A stretch of 64,000 bases of DNA from Phylloscopus collybita (lineage: Eukaryota > Chordata > Aves > Passeriformes > Phylloscopidae), in NCBI GenBank assembly GCA_027886175.1, contig JAJNNQ010000075.1, positions 57,101,001 to 57,165,000 on the forward strand, given 5' to 3'. The notes beneath the pieces are model-generated. The model did no database searches. It was given only the letters and a program-made list of their open reading frames with translations, and was not told where the DNA came from. Position numbers and translations under genes: made by a program. Shown here one piece after another: positions 38,572 to 50,662 of the stretch (position 1 is its first letter; every line of letters begins with the position of its first letter).

Positions 38572-41500
38572 GAGGCCAGGATAAATAGAAAAGTTTGCTT
38601 GTCCTAATTATGGCAGTAGATAAACTATTCTGGAGGACCTTTTACAAATGCCATTAAATATTTGTTCTAAGTTTTCATCTCAAAACCTCCTTACTGAATA
38701 CTCAGTATCTCTGTACATAGAAAACCTTTCCCAGGAAATGCTGAAAGAAACATAGTTTTCCTTTCTCTAGCTGAAAGAAGAGATTTATTATGAGGAATAC
38801 CAGGAACATGCTTTATCTTGAAAGGTCTTTTATTGTTTGTTTCCTATTGCTATAGACTTAAAAATTACTTCCAGAGACACCATATGGGCCACCCCAGAAA
38901 CTACTGGAGTTATGCCAAAGAAACAGCCAAAAATGTATTAGAATCTGAGCATTCTAGGAAGAAGAAAGGAAGTTGTTCTATTTTTTAAAAAAATGTGTAT
39001 CAAGAAGTATGCTGTCTTTTTAAATAAATTCTCATTTTTATCGAACAAAAAAAAAATCTTACAAAGCTAAAACTTACAATTTTAAATTTATCTATGCTGC
39101 AGTTTTCTTTAGGATCCTGTGTGTTCTAGCAAAATAATAAAAGCAATTCATGGAAGAAGAGTCATAGCAGAGGAAGTTTTCTTTCTGTCAGAAAGATGAC
39201 CTATTCCCAATCTGACAAGAACCAAAAATGGTATATTTTTTGAAATGAATTCCAGTGTTTTTACTAGAATGCATTAAATATTTAAATGCATCTTTAACAG
39301 CTAGCTAATGTGCACATGCACTATAATATTCTTTTACCTTCCTTGACAATATTTAACACTGTCTTGGACCACTTCAGGGTTGTGAAAATACAGAACTTAT
39401 TCACAAGCTACAGGGCACAGTTATCGGTCATGGTTTGTGGTTCTCATAGTCTACAAGTGCAATTATGTCTGATTTTCATTGCAATATTACATGCATTGTT
39501 CAGAAGAGTTGGCTCCTTTCCCAGATTTCTGTTTTCAGATCTGCTGACAAGGAAAATAGGGATTGGTGGCTAGATAATCTCTCCTTTCCAATGCTATAAA
39601 TCCTATTAGTGAAACTTCTTTGAAGAACTGAACTGTTCACTGGTCTGAGCTTAAGCTGGGAGGAATAAGTAGCAGCACAGACATCTCTGCCCTGTGCAAC
39701 AAAACAGCAGTACTTGCAGTTGGTTCAGAAAAATCCATAAACTGAGCTGCATTTTTGTATCTATCATCTAAGTCTGATGGCCTCAAACTGATAACAAAGA
39801 CATGATATATTTTGTCATGATACAACTATTGTTTCAAAGAATCCTCCTAACAAATTATAAACCCTAGCACAATTCTCACTTTGACACATTACTGAAATAA
39901 GTGAATGTAGACTAATTCCATAATACCAAAATTGTGGTCACTTGATTTCAGTTTTATGACCATTTAGAACACTGCATTTTTAAATTTGTCAGTGAATAAT
40001 TCACTAGAAAATATTACTAATCCTCTGTCCTGACTTGTCGCAAATGTCCTTATAAGCTTCCAACTTCTGTTCTTAAAAAGAAGATATTTTTTTCTTTAAT
40101 ATGTAATTGCACATAGCACCTCAGCTCCTCAAATTAAATTCTCTTAAAGGGCTGCAGTTTGGGTTTGGGCTTTGGTTTTTTGTTGTTGTTGTTGTTTGTT
40201 TTTTGTTATGGGACTTAGTGACCCAAGATATTTTAATTATATTCAGGGAAAAAAATAAACAAAAAAATCCAACCATCACCATCACTACCCTCATCTCAGG
40301 CCAAATAAAGATTTAAGATACGGTACACCAAAAAAATGAAGAGGTTTTAAGTGGAAGCAATTGCTACTCCAGCTTACCTTCTGAAATATTTATGTTGTCC
40401 ATTCTATGAATCAATAAATTCTGTAACATTTTAGCAGTCCGTAGAGTCATAACTGAATTGTTTTGAAAGGATTAATTTGGATTAATTTCAGTGGAAATTT
40501 GCAGAGACAAACCACCCGAGGTACAATGGGTGAAAGTTTACTTGCTATCCTGTAAATAGTTCTTGCAGGGGAACTACATATAGTAGCTGTTGGATAAAGG
40601 AGGTACCCTCATTTTTAATTGTGTTTTGGTTTTTTCCTTAACAATTCACAAAGCCAAACAAAAGTATGTGTATATAAATATAGGTTTGTCTCTTCTGGCC
40701 TACTTACATTGCATATTTCAAATGACTTTTTTTTTAATAAATCTTTCTTGTCCCACATCCAGAAATCTCTGCTTTTCTGAATTCCTAATTTCCTTTGGCC
40801 TTCCTACAATTCTAGATTACTCTTTCTCCTTCCTAATCTAGCATCTATGGACAATAAGAACTACTAATTATTCACAGAGAGTTGCTATCATGACTTGACA
40901 CTTCCTGCAGGTACACATCCTTTTACTCCATTCCACTTATTCCGAAGATGAATACTGGAATGGGAATGTGATCAACACAGTTTCCTTTTTCAGAGCATAA
41001 AATGTAAATTAGGAGGTATTTCACACACCTTCTGAAGAACGTAAGCACATCTTCAAAAGTAAGCAACAGCTTCAGAACTGATCTATGATCTCCAAAGTGA
41101 CTAAAGTTCTGATCCATATCTACATCTCTGTGTATCTCCCCTGTTTACATGCTTACTTCCATCCACAGAGCACTTGTGCAGTGCTTCACTAGGCTTCTGA
41201 ATACAAAAATTTGCAGTGTAAAGTAATAGTTGTCAGGTAGATGTGTAGAGGCAGGGTGGTTAAAAGAAATATCATGATTAATCAGTTATAGAGGGGTGTA
41301 TTGTCCTGTGGTAGAATCTTTCTTTGAATCACTCAACTCTAACTAATTGATTCAGCTTCAACCAAAGTTCTCAAGGTAGGTGGTAAAAGTCATTCCTTTA
41401 TATCTTGTGAGAAGAAGAATCAGAATTTATTATGAAATTCTAGATTGTCACAACCTGTAGTATTAAAAATTTGGTATAGGAGTTTCTTTCGGATTAGGGA

Positions 41501-42423
41501 TACTCTTCCATGTGTGCTGTTTTATGGTGCTTGCTTCCTCTCTGATCAATGTTTAACATCAAAAGAAAACTTAAAGTAACTAAGAAACACTGATTTTATT
41601 AGCAAATCATATTAATAGCCAATAAAATTGATTTCAGCTTCATCTAGATGAAATTTAATCAAACAAGGCTTTTCTCAAAACTGAAATAGCTAAAAGAGTT
41701 TGTGTTCATGCACCAGCTCTAACAGTACTTTTGCTGGGGAAATAGAGATATATAACAAGAGAAGGAAACCTGGAAATGGGGTGAGATACTTTCTTAACGT
41801 TACGTCCAAAATATTTTATTGTGGCTGTGACATGAAATTAGATCAAGCAACTTCAACTTAGCATCTAGGAAATTTCCTGCTCTGGTTAGACTGTAACTTC
41901 CATTTACCATCTTGTGAAGTTTTATAATTGTACAGTGACAATGCAGTTCCTTGAAGGTTAGTAATGCTCCAGTGCTCTCCCAGATGTTTTTCTTGTCATC
42001 TAAAATTTCTATAAATGCTGGGAAAATACTTTTGGAGCACTTTAATAAAATGAGCTTTGGTAAATACTTTTAGAAACGCATTTCGAGAGCAAAGAGGACA
42101 CGAAAACATGGCAAGAAAATTGAGAAAAAAAATCAAAATATAGCTACAATAATTCAGTCACTGATCATAATAATGCTAAATGGAATGTCACAATGTGTTG
42201 TGGTCACTAGACCACTGCTTTGATGTGTGAAACCAATATTCAGTTCACATTTTTCTCAGCTTACTCAGCTGACTTTCACAAACTCATCCCAATGTAGCAT
42301 AAAGAAGACTTTTGCCCAACCTCCCAGGACAGACAGAAAACCAGTTACATTTTTCCCCACCTGCAGACTGATGTTTTCAAGAGAATGGATATTACCATGA
42401 AATCCCATTTGTTTTCCCAGGTA

Positions 42424-42424
<1 letters not shown>

Positions 42425-42465
<41 letters not shown>
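42425..42465. repeat. Poly(A) run of 41 bases
   Basis: An uninterrupted A tract. There is no AATAAA nearby upstream, no recognisable retrocopy and no flanking duplication, so it is treated as a simple repeat. Confidence 0.85.
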
Positions 42466-42467
<2 letters not shown>

Positions 42468-43257
42468 ACCTTCAAAAAGCTGTTATTCAATGAAATTATT
42501 TCTCTAACAAAGCACTTTAATAGCTTCCACTTAACTATATCCACTTAAAGCTCATTGAATAACATTACATTGAAGGCACTGACCAGTGCTTCATCACTGC
42601 TGGGGAAAGGAAATCAGAGATGCTAATGTCTTTAGAAGGTCAACAATATTTTCATTATCAATAGTACCAGATTATTACGAAGTATTTTAAATGCTACATG
42701 CAAAAACAAGTTAGCTCCCACAATTGGGTCTAAATTCAAAGTATTAGCCATATTACCTTGGGTGGAGAAACTCTATATCTCAAAATCTTAGCAATACTGG
42801 AATTAGAGAAAGGACACTTCAATATCCCCGTGAACCCTGGAAACCCCACATAGCTGGGGTTCAACAGATTTTCCATCAGAGCACAAGACTTGTTTACTCA
42901 AGTCTTTTGACTACTATTACAAATCTGTTGGGGCTTTTTTGTATTAATAATTATTTATTCTATAAGAGGGAAATGAGAGCAACTGAATTTGAAAATAAAT
43001 AAACACAAAATATAAAAGAATATTTAAGGTAATATGCAGAGCAATTTATTTTAATTTATTTTAATTACTCCGAATACCATCTTAATGGCATATCTTATTT
43101 AGTTGAGTGGCACATACAGAATTTTCTGAGCTGAAGATTTTTCTGATAGGAATCAGCTTTTCCAGTACATAACTTCTATGATTGTTTGAGTTTCAGATTA
43201 CAGCTTGATGGCTAAATCAAAAAATCCCATAATCAATACACTATATTGGTATGATTT

Positions 43258-43337
43258 TGTCCTGGTTTCATCTGGGAGAGAACACTATCCAAGCTACCAG
43301 GAAGAAAATCAAGTCTATCCCAGCCAAATCCAGAATA
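43258..43337. mobile_element. Remnant of avian ERVL-type LTR ends
   Basis: The left end TGTCCTGGTTTCATCTGGGA matches the recalled 5' start of a very common avian ERVL LTR family. The right part, GAAGAAAATCAAGTCTATCC then CAGCCAAATCCAGAATA, matches the recalled 3' end of the same kind of LTR. Only about 80 bp separate the two termini, so nearly all of the LTR interior is missing. The two ends are imperfect inverted repeats of each other (about 25 bp), so the block could fold into a hairpin. It could be an internal deletion or a template-switch product. No target duplication was found, and the assignment rests on remembered consensus. Confidence 0.5.
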
Positions 43338-44820
43338 TATCCTTCTTTCAAGATTAGACCATTTTCAGTAATAATGGGGAAATTTAGAACATATTTGGTT
43401 AACAAAAGGAATTGCTGTGTTCTAATTCTTAAGTTATTTACAGAAATCCTTTTACTTTATCAAGACAAGATCAATATTTTGTTCATTGATGTAGTCATTT
43501 ACCTCTTGATCAAAGTCCTCATGTCACTAAATACTCAGATCACAGAGATGCAATACCCTACACTTCTTTCTTTTCTGCAAAGGTTTCTGCAATAAGTGAA
43601 AGGAAATTGTAGTCATCTTTCTTATGTAACTTCATTCTGAAAACCCAGGTAACATTCTCATTAATCTGAAATTTTCTCAGTGTAAGTTTGCTCAGCACTG
43701 GGGCTTTTTGGTTTGGTGGGTTTTTTTCAGTAATTCACACTAGAATTTTGTGAAAATAGAAAAATATCAATGTTTTCTTCTACTAGGCTAAGGGGCTGCT
43801 CGGACAAACAAATAGGTATAACTTGCATTATGAGCCTTTTAGTCTGTTAACTACTTTACATGGCCATTTGTTGATATAAACCACATATCCAAGGTCTTCT
43901 CAAACATTACCTAGGTTTTATTGTATTCCAGAAGCCAAATACCCTGGATAAACAAATTTGCAAGCATATAATGCTTGGTTTTATTTTTCTCCAACTCTGA
44001 TGGAATAGTTCTTGAAATGAGTAATTTAAAGACAACTTATTATAAGTTCTGTTTTATCTGTTCTTTAGTCAAAGAAAGATTCCTCAAAATTATAAAACAT
44101 ATTTTCTTTACCTTACAGGTACCATACTCAGGCTGGAACCTGTCAGACAAATAGTCTGAAAAGGATAAGAACCTTATGCATAGTCTACACTACACATTCC
44201 AGATCATGAATAGCTACTTGTGACACTTCTTTCCATGCTCATTCTTTCGTGTACTACAGCACTTACAATCAAAGTATCACTAGGAGAAAGCAGGAAAGGG
44301 AAATTCAGTTAAGGCTGAAAAAACAAAACTATTCTGACTTTAGCTTTTCACCCTCTCTAGTATTTAGTATGCAGAACAGATACTAACCATAAAATGTACC
44401 AAAAAGAATATCATTAAGTCTGAACTGAGTTGTCAAACTCCTAGGAAACAGACGTATATACATGGTTAAATTTTTATGGAAGCTCCCCATTTCTGAAAAT
44501 ACTATATATTTATGGAATAGGCCACAATAATTTGATTCTATAGACCTAAAGTCTTATTTACTCAAGATGAGGCAAGGCCTGCACAAAACCAAAATCAAAT
44601 ATACAAATAAAGAGATAAATAATATATCAACTAAAGTTGCATGTGGAGAATATTTAACCAAGGTTGTCTTCTGTATAAACAGAAACAGAATATCCACATG
44701 AAACATTAAATCCAGCAAAATCAAAATACAGTTTTTTCTTTCAAAACTAAGTATTCTCCTTGGAAATTCAATAAAATGCTTTATTTTCTTTTCCTTCAAG
44801 AGGGGAAAGAACTTGAAAAA

Positions 44821-44934
44821 AACCTTAATCAATGGCAGTGGAATAAATTGCTGCCTCAACAAGTTTGCAAACACCTGAGTGGTGCAGTTGGCACACCTGA
44901 AGGACAGAATGCAATTGAGAGGGACTTGGACAAG
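44821..44934 (+). mobile_element. CR1 LINE, 5' piece, before LTR insertion
   Basis: This piece matches the recalled CR1 reverse-transcriptase region: AATCAATGGCAGTGGAATAA, then CAACAAGTTTGCAAACACC, then GAGTGGTGCAGTTGG, then GAGGGACTTGGACAAG. It continues directly into the piece starting at 45607 once the LTR between them is removed. The left border is fuzzy because similarity fades. The copy is 5'-truncated and diverged. CR1 encodes a reverse transcriptase/endonuclease, but no open frame survives here. Confidence 0.85.
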
Positions 44935-45606
44935 TGTGAGTTTGCAAGAAATGTTTTATAAGCTTTAGTTATGAATATAGTATAGGTTTTTTATATTGTA
45001 AGTTTAGTATAGTTTAAACACCTTGAAAGGGCCTCTCGTCCTAGAATGTATTCTTATCATAGTTTGATAAGGGTTTCTAGGACAACTAGAGCCTCTGCCT
45101 AGAGATTCTTCTCTATTGGTTCCTTCTTGTTTCATCCTTGTGTTATGCATAATTTTCCCTTTGTCCATCATGGAATTCTTATGTTTAAGGTCCAAGAGCT
45201 TTGGCCACTAGTTGGCAAGACTTTCTTGAGACCACTCCCAAACCTGTGTTGGATTTGTTAGAATTTAGGTAACTTAGTTGGCATGTGGTGTTTGGATTGT
45301 TTTATTGATTTGTATAATTTTGTACCCACCTACCAGATTGTGTCGTACAAAACCCCCCTGCAGCCCAGGCTTGGGGTCTCTCTCGGAGGCACCTACCTGG
45401 GGCTGGGGGATTCCCTGACCCCCCAAATAAAGCCTCAGTTTCCTGAAAGCCTCTGGAGAGTCCCCTCTTTAACCACAGCCATGGCAGTGTGAGCCAACTG
45501 CCTGTGAGCCAAGACCCCACAGACGAGTATTGCTGTAGCGTATCAGAGCTGCCGGGAGCCCAAGCTGAACACCAAGCTGGGCCAGAACCAGGAACGCACT
45601 TCAGCA
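44935..45606 (+). mobile_element. Solo LTR, copy B, plus orientation, inside CR1
   Basis: A 672-bp LTR starting TGTGAGTTTGCAAG and ending CTTCAGCA, flanked by a perfect 6-bp duplication GACAAG (44929-44934 and 45607-45612). It is the same family as the minus-strand copy at 19023-19698, similar over its full length but clearly not identical. The polyadenylation signal AATAAA is at 45426-45431, followed by GCCTCAGTTTCCTGAAAGCC. The CR1 sequence on both sides joins perfectly across one copy of GACAAG, which proves insertion into an existing CR1. No internal retroviral genes remain. The 61-73-codon frames are artefacts. Confidence 0.95.
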
Positions 45607-46412
45607 GACAAGCTGCAGAAGTAACCCCATGGGAACCTCATTAGGTTCAAAAAGACCAAGTACAAGGTCCTGTACATGGATTGGGTCAACCCCCAGTAGC
45701 AATATAGGCTAGGGGATGAAGGAATAGAGAGCAGCCCTGGGGAGAAGCAATAGGGGGTACGAACGAATGAGAAGCTGGATAAAACCCCACAACCCGTACT
45801 TGCAGCCCAGAAAGCCTCTGTGTCCGGATTGCATCAAAGGCAGTGTGGCCAGCGTGGCAAGGGAGGGGATTCTGCCCTTTACTCTCACGAGACCCTCCTG
45901 GAGTACCCTGTTCAATCTCTGTAGTTCTTAGTACACAAAGGACATTGTCCTGTAGAAACAAGTCCAGAGAAGAGCCACAATAGTGGTCAGGGGGACAAAA
46001 CACCTTCTTCATAAGGCTTGCCCCAGAGAGTTGGAGGTTGTTTAGCCTGAAGAGAAAGCTCCAGGGAGACCTTATTGTGATTTCTCAGTATTTGAAGGAG
46101 ACCTATTAGAAATATGGAGATAAACTTTTTGTCAGGGCCTGTTGCAACAGGACAAGGGATAATTGTTTTAACTGAAGGACGATCAATTTAGATTCCATAT
46201 AAGGAAAAGTTTGTTTATGAGAGTAGTAAAACACTGAATCAGGTTGTCCAGAAAAGTGTTTGATACCACTCCTCTTGAAATATTTAAATCCAAAATAGGT
46301 TGGAAAGAGCTATGAGTAACCTGATCTAGTGGAAGGTATCCCTGCCAATTGCAGGGGATTTGGACTAGATGACTGTTACAGGTCTCTTCCAACCCAAGCA
46401 ATTTTATGATTC
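45607..46412 (+). mobile_element. CR1 LINE, 3' piece to its terminus
   Basis: This continues the CR1 copy after the LTR. Recognisable blocks are GGGAACCTCATTAGGTTC, ACTTGCAGCCCAGAAAGCC, GTCCAGAGAAGAGCCAC, GAGAGTTGGAGGTTGTTTAG, CAGGGAGACCTTATTGTGAT and GACTAGATGACTGTTACAGG. It terminates with a single TTTATGATTC unit, the normal CR1 3' end. Together with 44821-44934 the copy spans about 0.92 kb of the reverse-transcriptase C-terminus and 3' untranslated region. Frameshifts and stops interrupt the frame, so it is inactive. Open frames on the opposite strand are shadows. Confidence 0.93.
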
Positions 46413-49400
46413 AAATTATCCACAAGCCAAACAACTAATCTTCAAACTACTTGCCAGTCCTGTCTGGTGTGGGTGGTTCCAGAGACTGAGTCACTCATAC
46501 TTCCATTCCCTCTTTCTTTCCTCCTGAAGCAGAACTCATGTCTTGGGTGCATCGTGACAGCCTTCATATGTGAACCGGTCACCATCCAATCTTACATTTG
46601 GTCTCTTCCATAGTAAGGAGGAGAGTGCTTTTATACAACGTGCATATGAGCTTACATTCATCCTTGAAAGCAGAAGGTTTATGCAGCATTTCTATGCCCA
46701 TTATTTTCACATATATAAGCTTCTGGAATATTTGTCTTGGCACCGTGATCAAGAATGATGCAGTCGGTATTCCCTTGGTCTCACACATGGAAATATAAGT
46801 AAAACTACATTAACTTACATAACTTTTATAGACTGGTATTAAAAAAGCAGTTGTCAGAGGAGCAATAACTACTGAAAATAGGTCAAGCTATTCAAAGGAC
46901 TCATATCATAAGAAATCAGCAAAATTTTGCCTTTTTGCTGCCTGTGCTCAAAACTAAGAGTATTTGTTTTCCAGCTTAAAAATCCTATTTAAAGCCTACA
47001 AAATAATTCAAATGCTGGAAAATTTATTTGCTTAAAGAAATAAAATAAAAAGTTACAGAAGTAGTCAAGTTCAGTTGAACTGTGAAATATGACAGTATTA
47101 AAGTTTGAAGACATTTGTCTTTAAACTGTAGTTTTCTTCCAAATAACATGTAGCCTAACCTGCCAAAATTAAAGGTTTGTCAGATGTTAGTTCACTTGCT
47201 GTAATACAAGAAAAGGTCAGAAAGCAAACTGAAAAAAGAGTCTAGACAGCTTTAACCTCAAGGCTTTACTTTATTCCAAGAGACAGGGTTATCAGTCATA
47301 TTATTTCCTATAAAAATAAAAAGAACTAATAAACAAGAAAAAAAAATCATAAGACTTAACATCCAAGGATATGACAAGAGGCTACTATTCTGATTTTGGA
47401 AGTAGTTTTAAAGCTTGTGAAGCAAAATATCATTCACCTTACTTGAAAATTCAGTATTTTCAGCTTCTGAAACACCCTATGATGGTTTAACTTATTGTGA
47501 ATTTCTCGATTATTTTAGCACACAGAGGTAAGATGGGGAAAACAATGAACAAAACCTCAAAAATTGTTTATACAAAAATGCAAACAGGAAAAAATCCTGA
47601 GAGCCCACTTGAAGTAACTTATCTGTTGTAATTTATGTGCATATGGTTTGTTAGATTAAGCTATTGTTTTATCCACATTCAGAATAATTCCATAAAGTTA
47701 TACAGACATTTCTCAAAACAATGATGCAAGAATAGCAGCTATGATTGGAATTTTGTAAGTTTTCTCTATAAAAGAATGAGGAAATTATCTTGTTTGTAAC
47801 ACAATTATTACTAGCAGTAAAAATTTGAAGGAACATTTAGATTAACAAAAACCTTTGAAAAAAGTAAATTAAAACAAATTTGTTGCAAAACAAGACTGAA
47901 ATAAAAGTATTAACTGTTATAAAGTACTGTGGCACTAAATTTCTTATTCAGTCAGATTAGATTATTTCAAATAGATTCAAAATATAAGGAAAACTCCTCC
48001 ATGGAGGTAATTGCACATGTCATTGCCAGAGCTGAAACAGAACTACCATAATATATATCAAAATCTACATAATGAGGAAAAATTGTAGGAAAAAAAAAAA
48101 AGGGCAGACACATACAAAAAATTACTGAATAGTAGCTTTCCTCCTACACTGAGTTTTAATTTTTCTCTTATAAAAAAAAAACCACTTTCAAAATCTGTTT
48201 AATTTATTTTAATCATTTTGATGAGCTAGAGCTTTTTTATTCTGAAATTGACTATAAATTCATTTTACCTTTGACATAAAATCTTGAAGCCCTAGAAAGG
48301 CACAGTTTAATGCTTTTCAGTAATTTTATTTTTATGAAAAAAACGCTGTTATTCCTATAGTCTTCACAAACTTATTATGAAGAATAAAGTGCCCCAATAT
48401 CCCTGAGGCAATGACTTTTCTGTGTATTCAACTGTCCCACATTTACTCTCACTTTTCGAAAACTAAAACTGACAGAAATAGCCCTACAGATTTTGTGCTT
48501 CTACATGCAAAATAAACCAATCAACCAAACAAACAAACCCCATCTACTTTCTCAATTTTCATCTTTTATGTGGAGACTGGAAAAAAATGGGTTATTGGAG
48601 GGTTTAAATTTTGTGAAACACAAATAACAATACTTCTGTTATACAAGTTATTGCTAATGTAGAAATTTAACATAAAGACTGCCAGAAGCATTCTTTTTAC
48701 ATGAATTCTCTGGTTCTTCACAAGTCTATCCATACCTCTTCTTTATCTAATTCTGTATATATAAAATTGAGAGAACTAATAGACTTTAAACACTTGTATA
48801 TTAGAGCTTCTTCATTAAACATTCATTGGGTAAAGCTGACCACATACAACCACATCTTTTCTCAAAAATATTTTTTTTATTTTATTTTTCAGTGTTAAAT
48901 ATTTTTGACAAACTTTTATTATGCTCTGGAAAGCTGTTCTAAAACATTTCAATTCTGTTCTATCTCCCTAATGACATTTAACATATTTGCCCTCATATCA
49001 CTGTTTTGTGGCAAGGAAGAAAAATCATCTGAGGAGGGGGAGTACATGATTTGCTCATGATGCAACAAAAGTCATTAAGCAGATTGAATCAAGATTTTCT
49101 CATACCGGCTTCCAGTCTCTTAAATGTGTTATTTTGCTGAATAAGTTAAATTCACTGTTTTGAATCATGCACTACTCTTGAACTGAAGAAAGCACTTGTA
49201 TTCTATGTCATATTACAACGAAGAAATATTATTTTTTTCCCAGAGGGAAAAGAAAATATTTTAAAAACTTCTGTGTAATTTATATTTTCGCTTCAGAAAA
49301 AGGTAAAACGTGCATTTACATCCTTTCATCTTTCAGCAATTCCTACTTCCTATAAATGCCATCTGTTTCCTACTGTCTTCTGCACAAATATGTGAGGTTT

Positions 49401-49990
49401 TCCAGTTGGTAATAAAAGTTCTCCTTGCCTGCCACCTGACAGCAGCTTCCCACTAATTAAATAATTTCTATATGAATGTTGAATAAAAATAAATTTTGTA
49501 ATGGGAAAAAAATGCTGAGAGTCAACTGAATCTTTTGAGAAATATCACAGCCAACAAAGAGGGGAGCAGAGCAGTGCTAGTCTTAAAAGCAATAGAGAAG
49601 CCAAGGCAGCCATAAATCCAGCTGCAGGTCTAAGGAAGCATGTTCTAAAGCAGAATGCTGCTGTTGGGGAGATTAATGTGATGTATTTTCTGCCCTGCAG
49701 CTGCCAGTTCCTCCTCAGTTCAGCCACTTTCCCTTGGGGAAGCCAGTACAATCTGGAACATCATTTCCAGTCCCAACCTGCACAGCAGCTCTTGATAGAG
49801 ACTTTCAAAATGAAAAACAAACAAACTGAAAGCCAAAAAACCCCCACCAACCTAAAAACCCTACTTGCCCTCAAAGGACACTCACAAGTGAACACCCGCA
49901 GCCCACTACAAAATGTCCCCTGGAGCCATGAAAAGGAGCACCCACACTAGTAATACCTATAGGATATTTTGAATTTATTTTTCCTTACTC
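46413..49990. other. A+T-rich non-coding stretch, no gene seen
   Basis: I find no supported gene. Sequence is unique and A+T-rich. At 49.54-49.95 kb a GC-richer patch contains a good acceptor-like TTTTCTGCCCTGCAG (ending near 49700) and open frames of up to 90 codons, without any recognised homology. I do not call it. Confidence 0.6.
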
Positions 49991-49994
49991 ATCT

Positions 49995-50099
49995 TCGCGG
50001 GGGTTTGCTTGGTTGTAGGTTTTTTTGCTGGGTTTTGGTGTGGTTTTTTGGGGGGTTTTTTTTTGTTTTTTTTTTTTTTTTTTTTTTTTTGTTGTTTTG

Positions 50100-50130
<31 letters not shown>

Positions 50131-50472
50131 TGGTTTTTTTTTGGTTTGGTTTTGTTTGGTTTTGTTTGGTTTTGGGTTTGTTTGTCTTTTTTTGAGGGGG
50201 GTTGTTTGTTTTTGTTTGGGGCTTGCTTTTTTGTGAGTTTTTTGGTTGGTTTTTTTGTGTGTGTGGTGGTGGTGTGGGATTTTTTGCAAGGGTTTTGCAT
50301 TATTTGGGGTGGGGCTTTTTTTGTTTGTTTTTTTGGGGTTTTTTTGGGTTTTTTTGATGTTGTTTGTGTTCTTGTTTTGTGTTTTTGTTTGTTTGGGTGG
50401 TTTTTTGTTTGTTTGTTTTGTGGTTTTTTGTTGGTTTTTTGTTTCTTTTGTTTTGTTTTGTTTTGTTTTTTT
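49995..50472. repeat. T/G-only low-complexity tract, about 480 bp
   Basis: The plus strand is almost entirely T and G. It holds a long T run near 50065-50090, pure TTTTG units near 50093-50125 and 50449-50466, TTTGG/TTTGT mixtures, a short GTGTGTGTGGTGGTGG block near 50257-50275, and G runs of three to six. A and C are nearly absent. The minus strand is accordingly A/C-rich. Long Phe/Gly/Cys-rich (plus) and Lys/Pro/Thr/Gln-rich (minus) frames here are composition artefacts. It may derive from expansion and decay of a TTTTG/TTTG repeat, possibly seeded by a minus-strand poly(A) tail. Confidence 0.9.
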
Positions 50473-50630
50473 AGTTAAGCCTTAAATCTTATTTGGAATT
50501 GAGAAACAGCACATAATAACCCAGACAGGCCTATGGTCAGTTTGTCTGGTTATCACCAGAGACTAACCCAGGGATTTCCTAAAGGCCAGGTTCTGCAAAA
50601 ATTTGCAGAACTTTGTGCTATTTATTGCAA

Positions 50631-50662
50631 TGTGCTCTAGGATGACCCTGCTTGAGTAGGGA
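50631..50662 (+). mobile_element. CR1 3'-end fragment, left piece
   Basis: TGTGCTCTAGGATGACCCTG then CTTGAGTAGGGA resembles the last segment of some CR1 subfamilies, where it is directly followed by GGTTGGACCAGATGATC. Here that continuation appears only at 51169, about 500 bp later. Short and diverged; assignment is from recalled consensus. Confidence 0.5.

Larger units (their letters stand above)
36586..44820. other. Non-coding stretch with one small gene-like block
   Basis: Mostly unique A+T-rich sequence. Listed separately are the possible exon pair at 37.1-37.5 kb, the hairpin at 38.24 kb, pentamer and tetramer repeats at 38.33 and 38.54 kb, a 41-base poly(A) at 42.4 kb and the LTR remnant at 43.26 kb. 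A segment at 36.60-36.87 kb has a short open frame on the minus strand without recognisable homology. Outside these I see no gene. Confidence 0.6.

Noticed and set aside
39558..39605. GGCTAGATAATCTCTCCTTTCC-like similarity to a CR1 end
   Set aside because: Very short and poorly matching, and the preceding sequence shows no CR1 blocks. It could be an ancient fragment but cannot be supported.
49678..49950. 90-codon frame after an acceptor-like TTTTCTGCCCTGCAG
   Set aside because: Two different frames are open after the acceptor and neither resembles a known protein. The tail runs into A-rich low complexity.
49969..50478. The longest open frame of the window (169 codons) with antisense frames of 103-104 codons
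   Set aside because: It lies wholly in the T/G-only tract. The product is Phe/Gly/Val/Cys low complexity and the antisense is Lys/Pro/Thr/Gln low complexity. There is no domain and no splice context.
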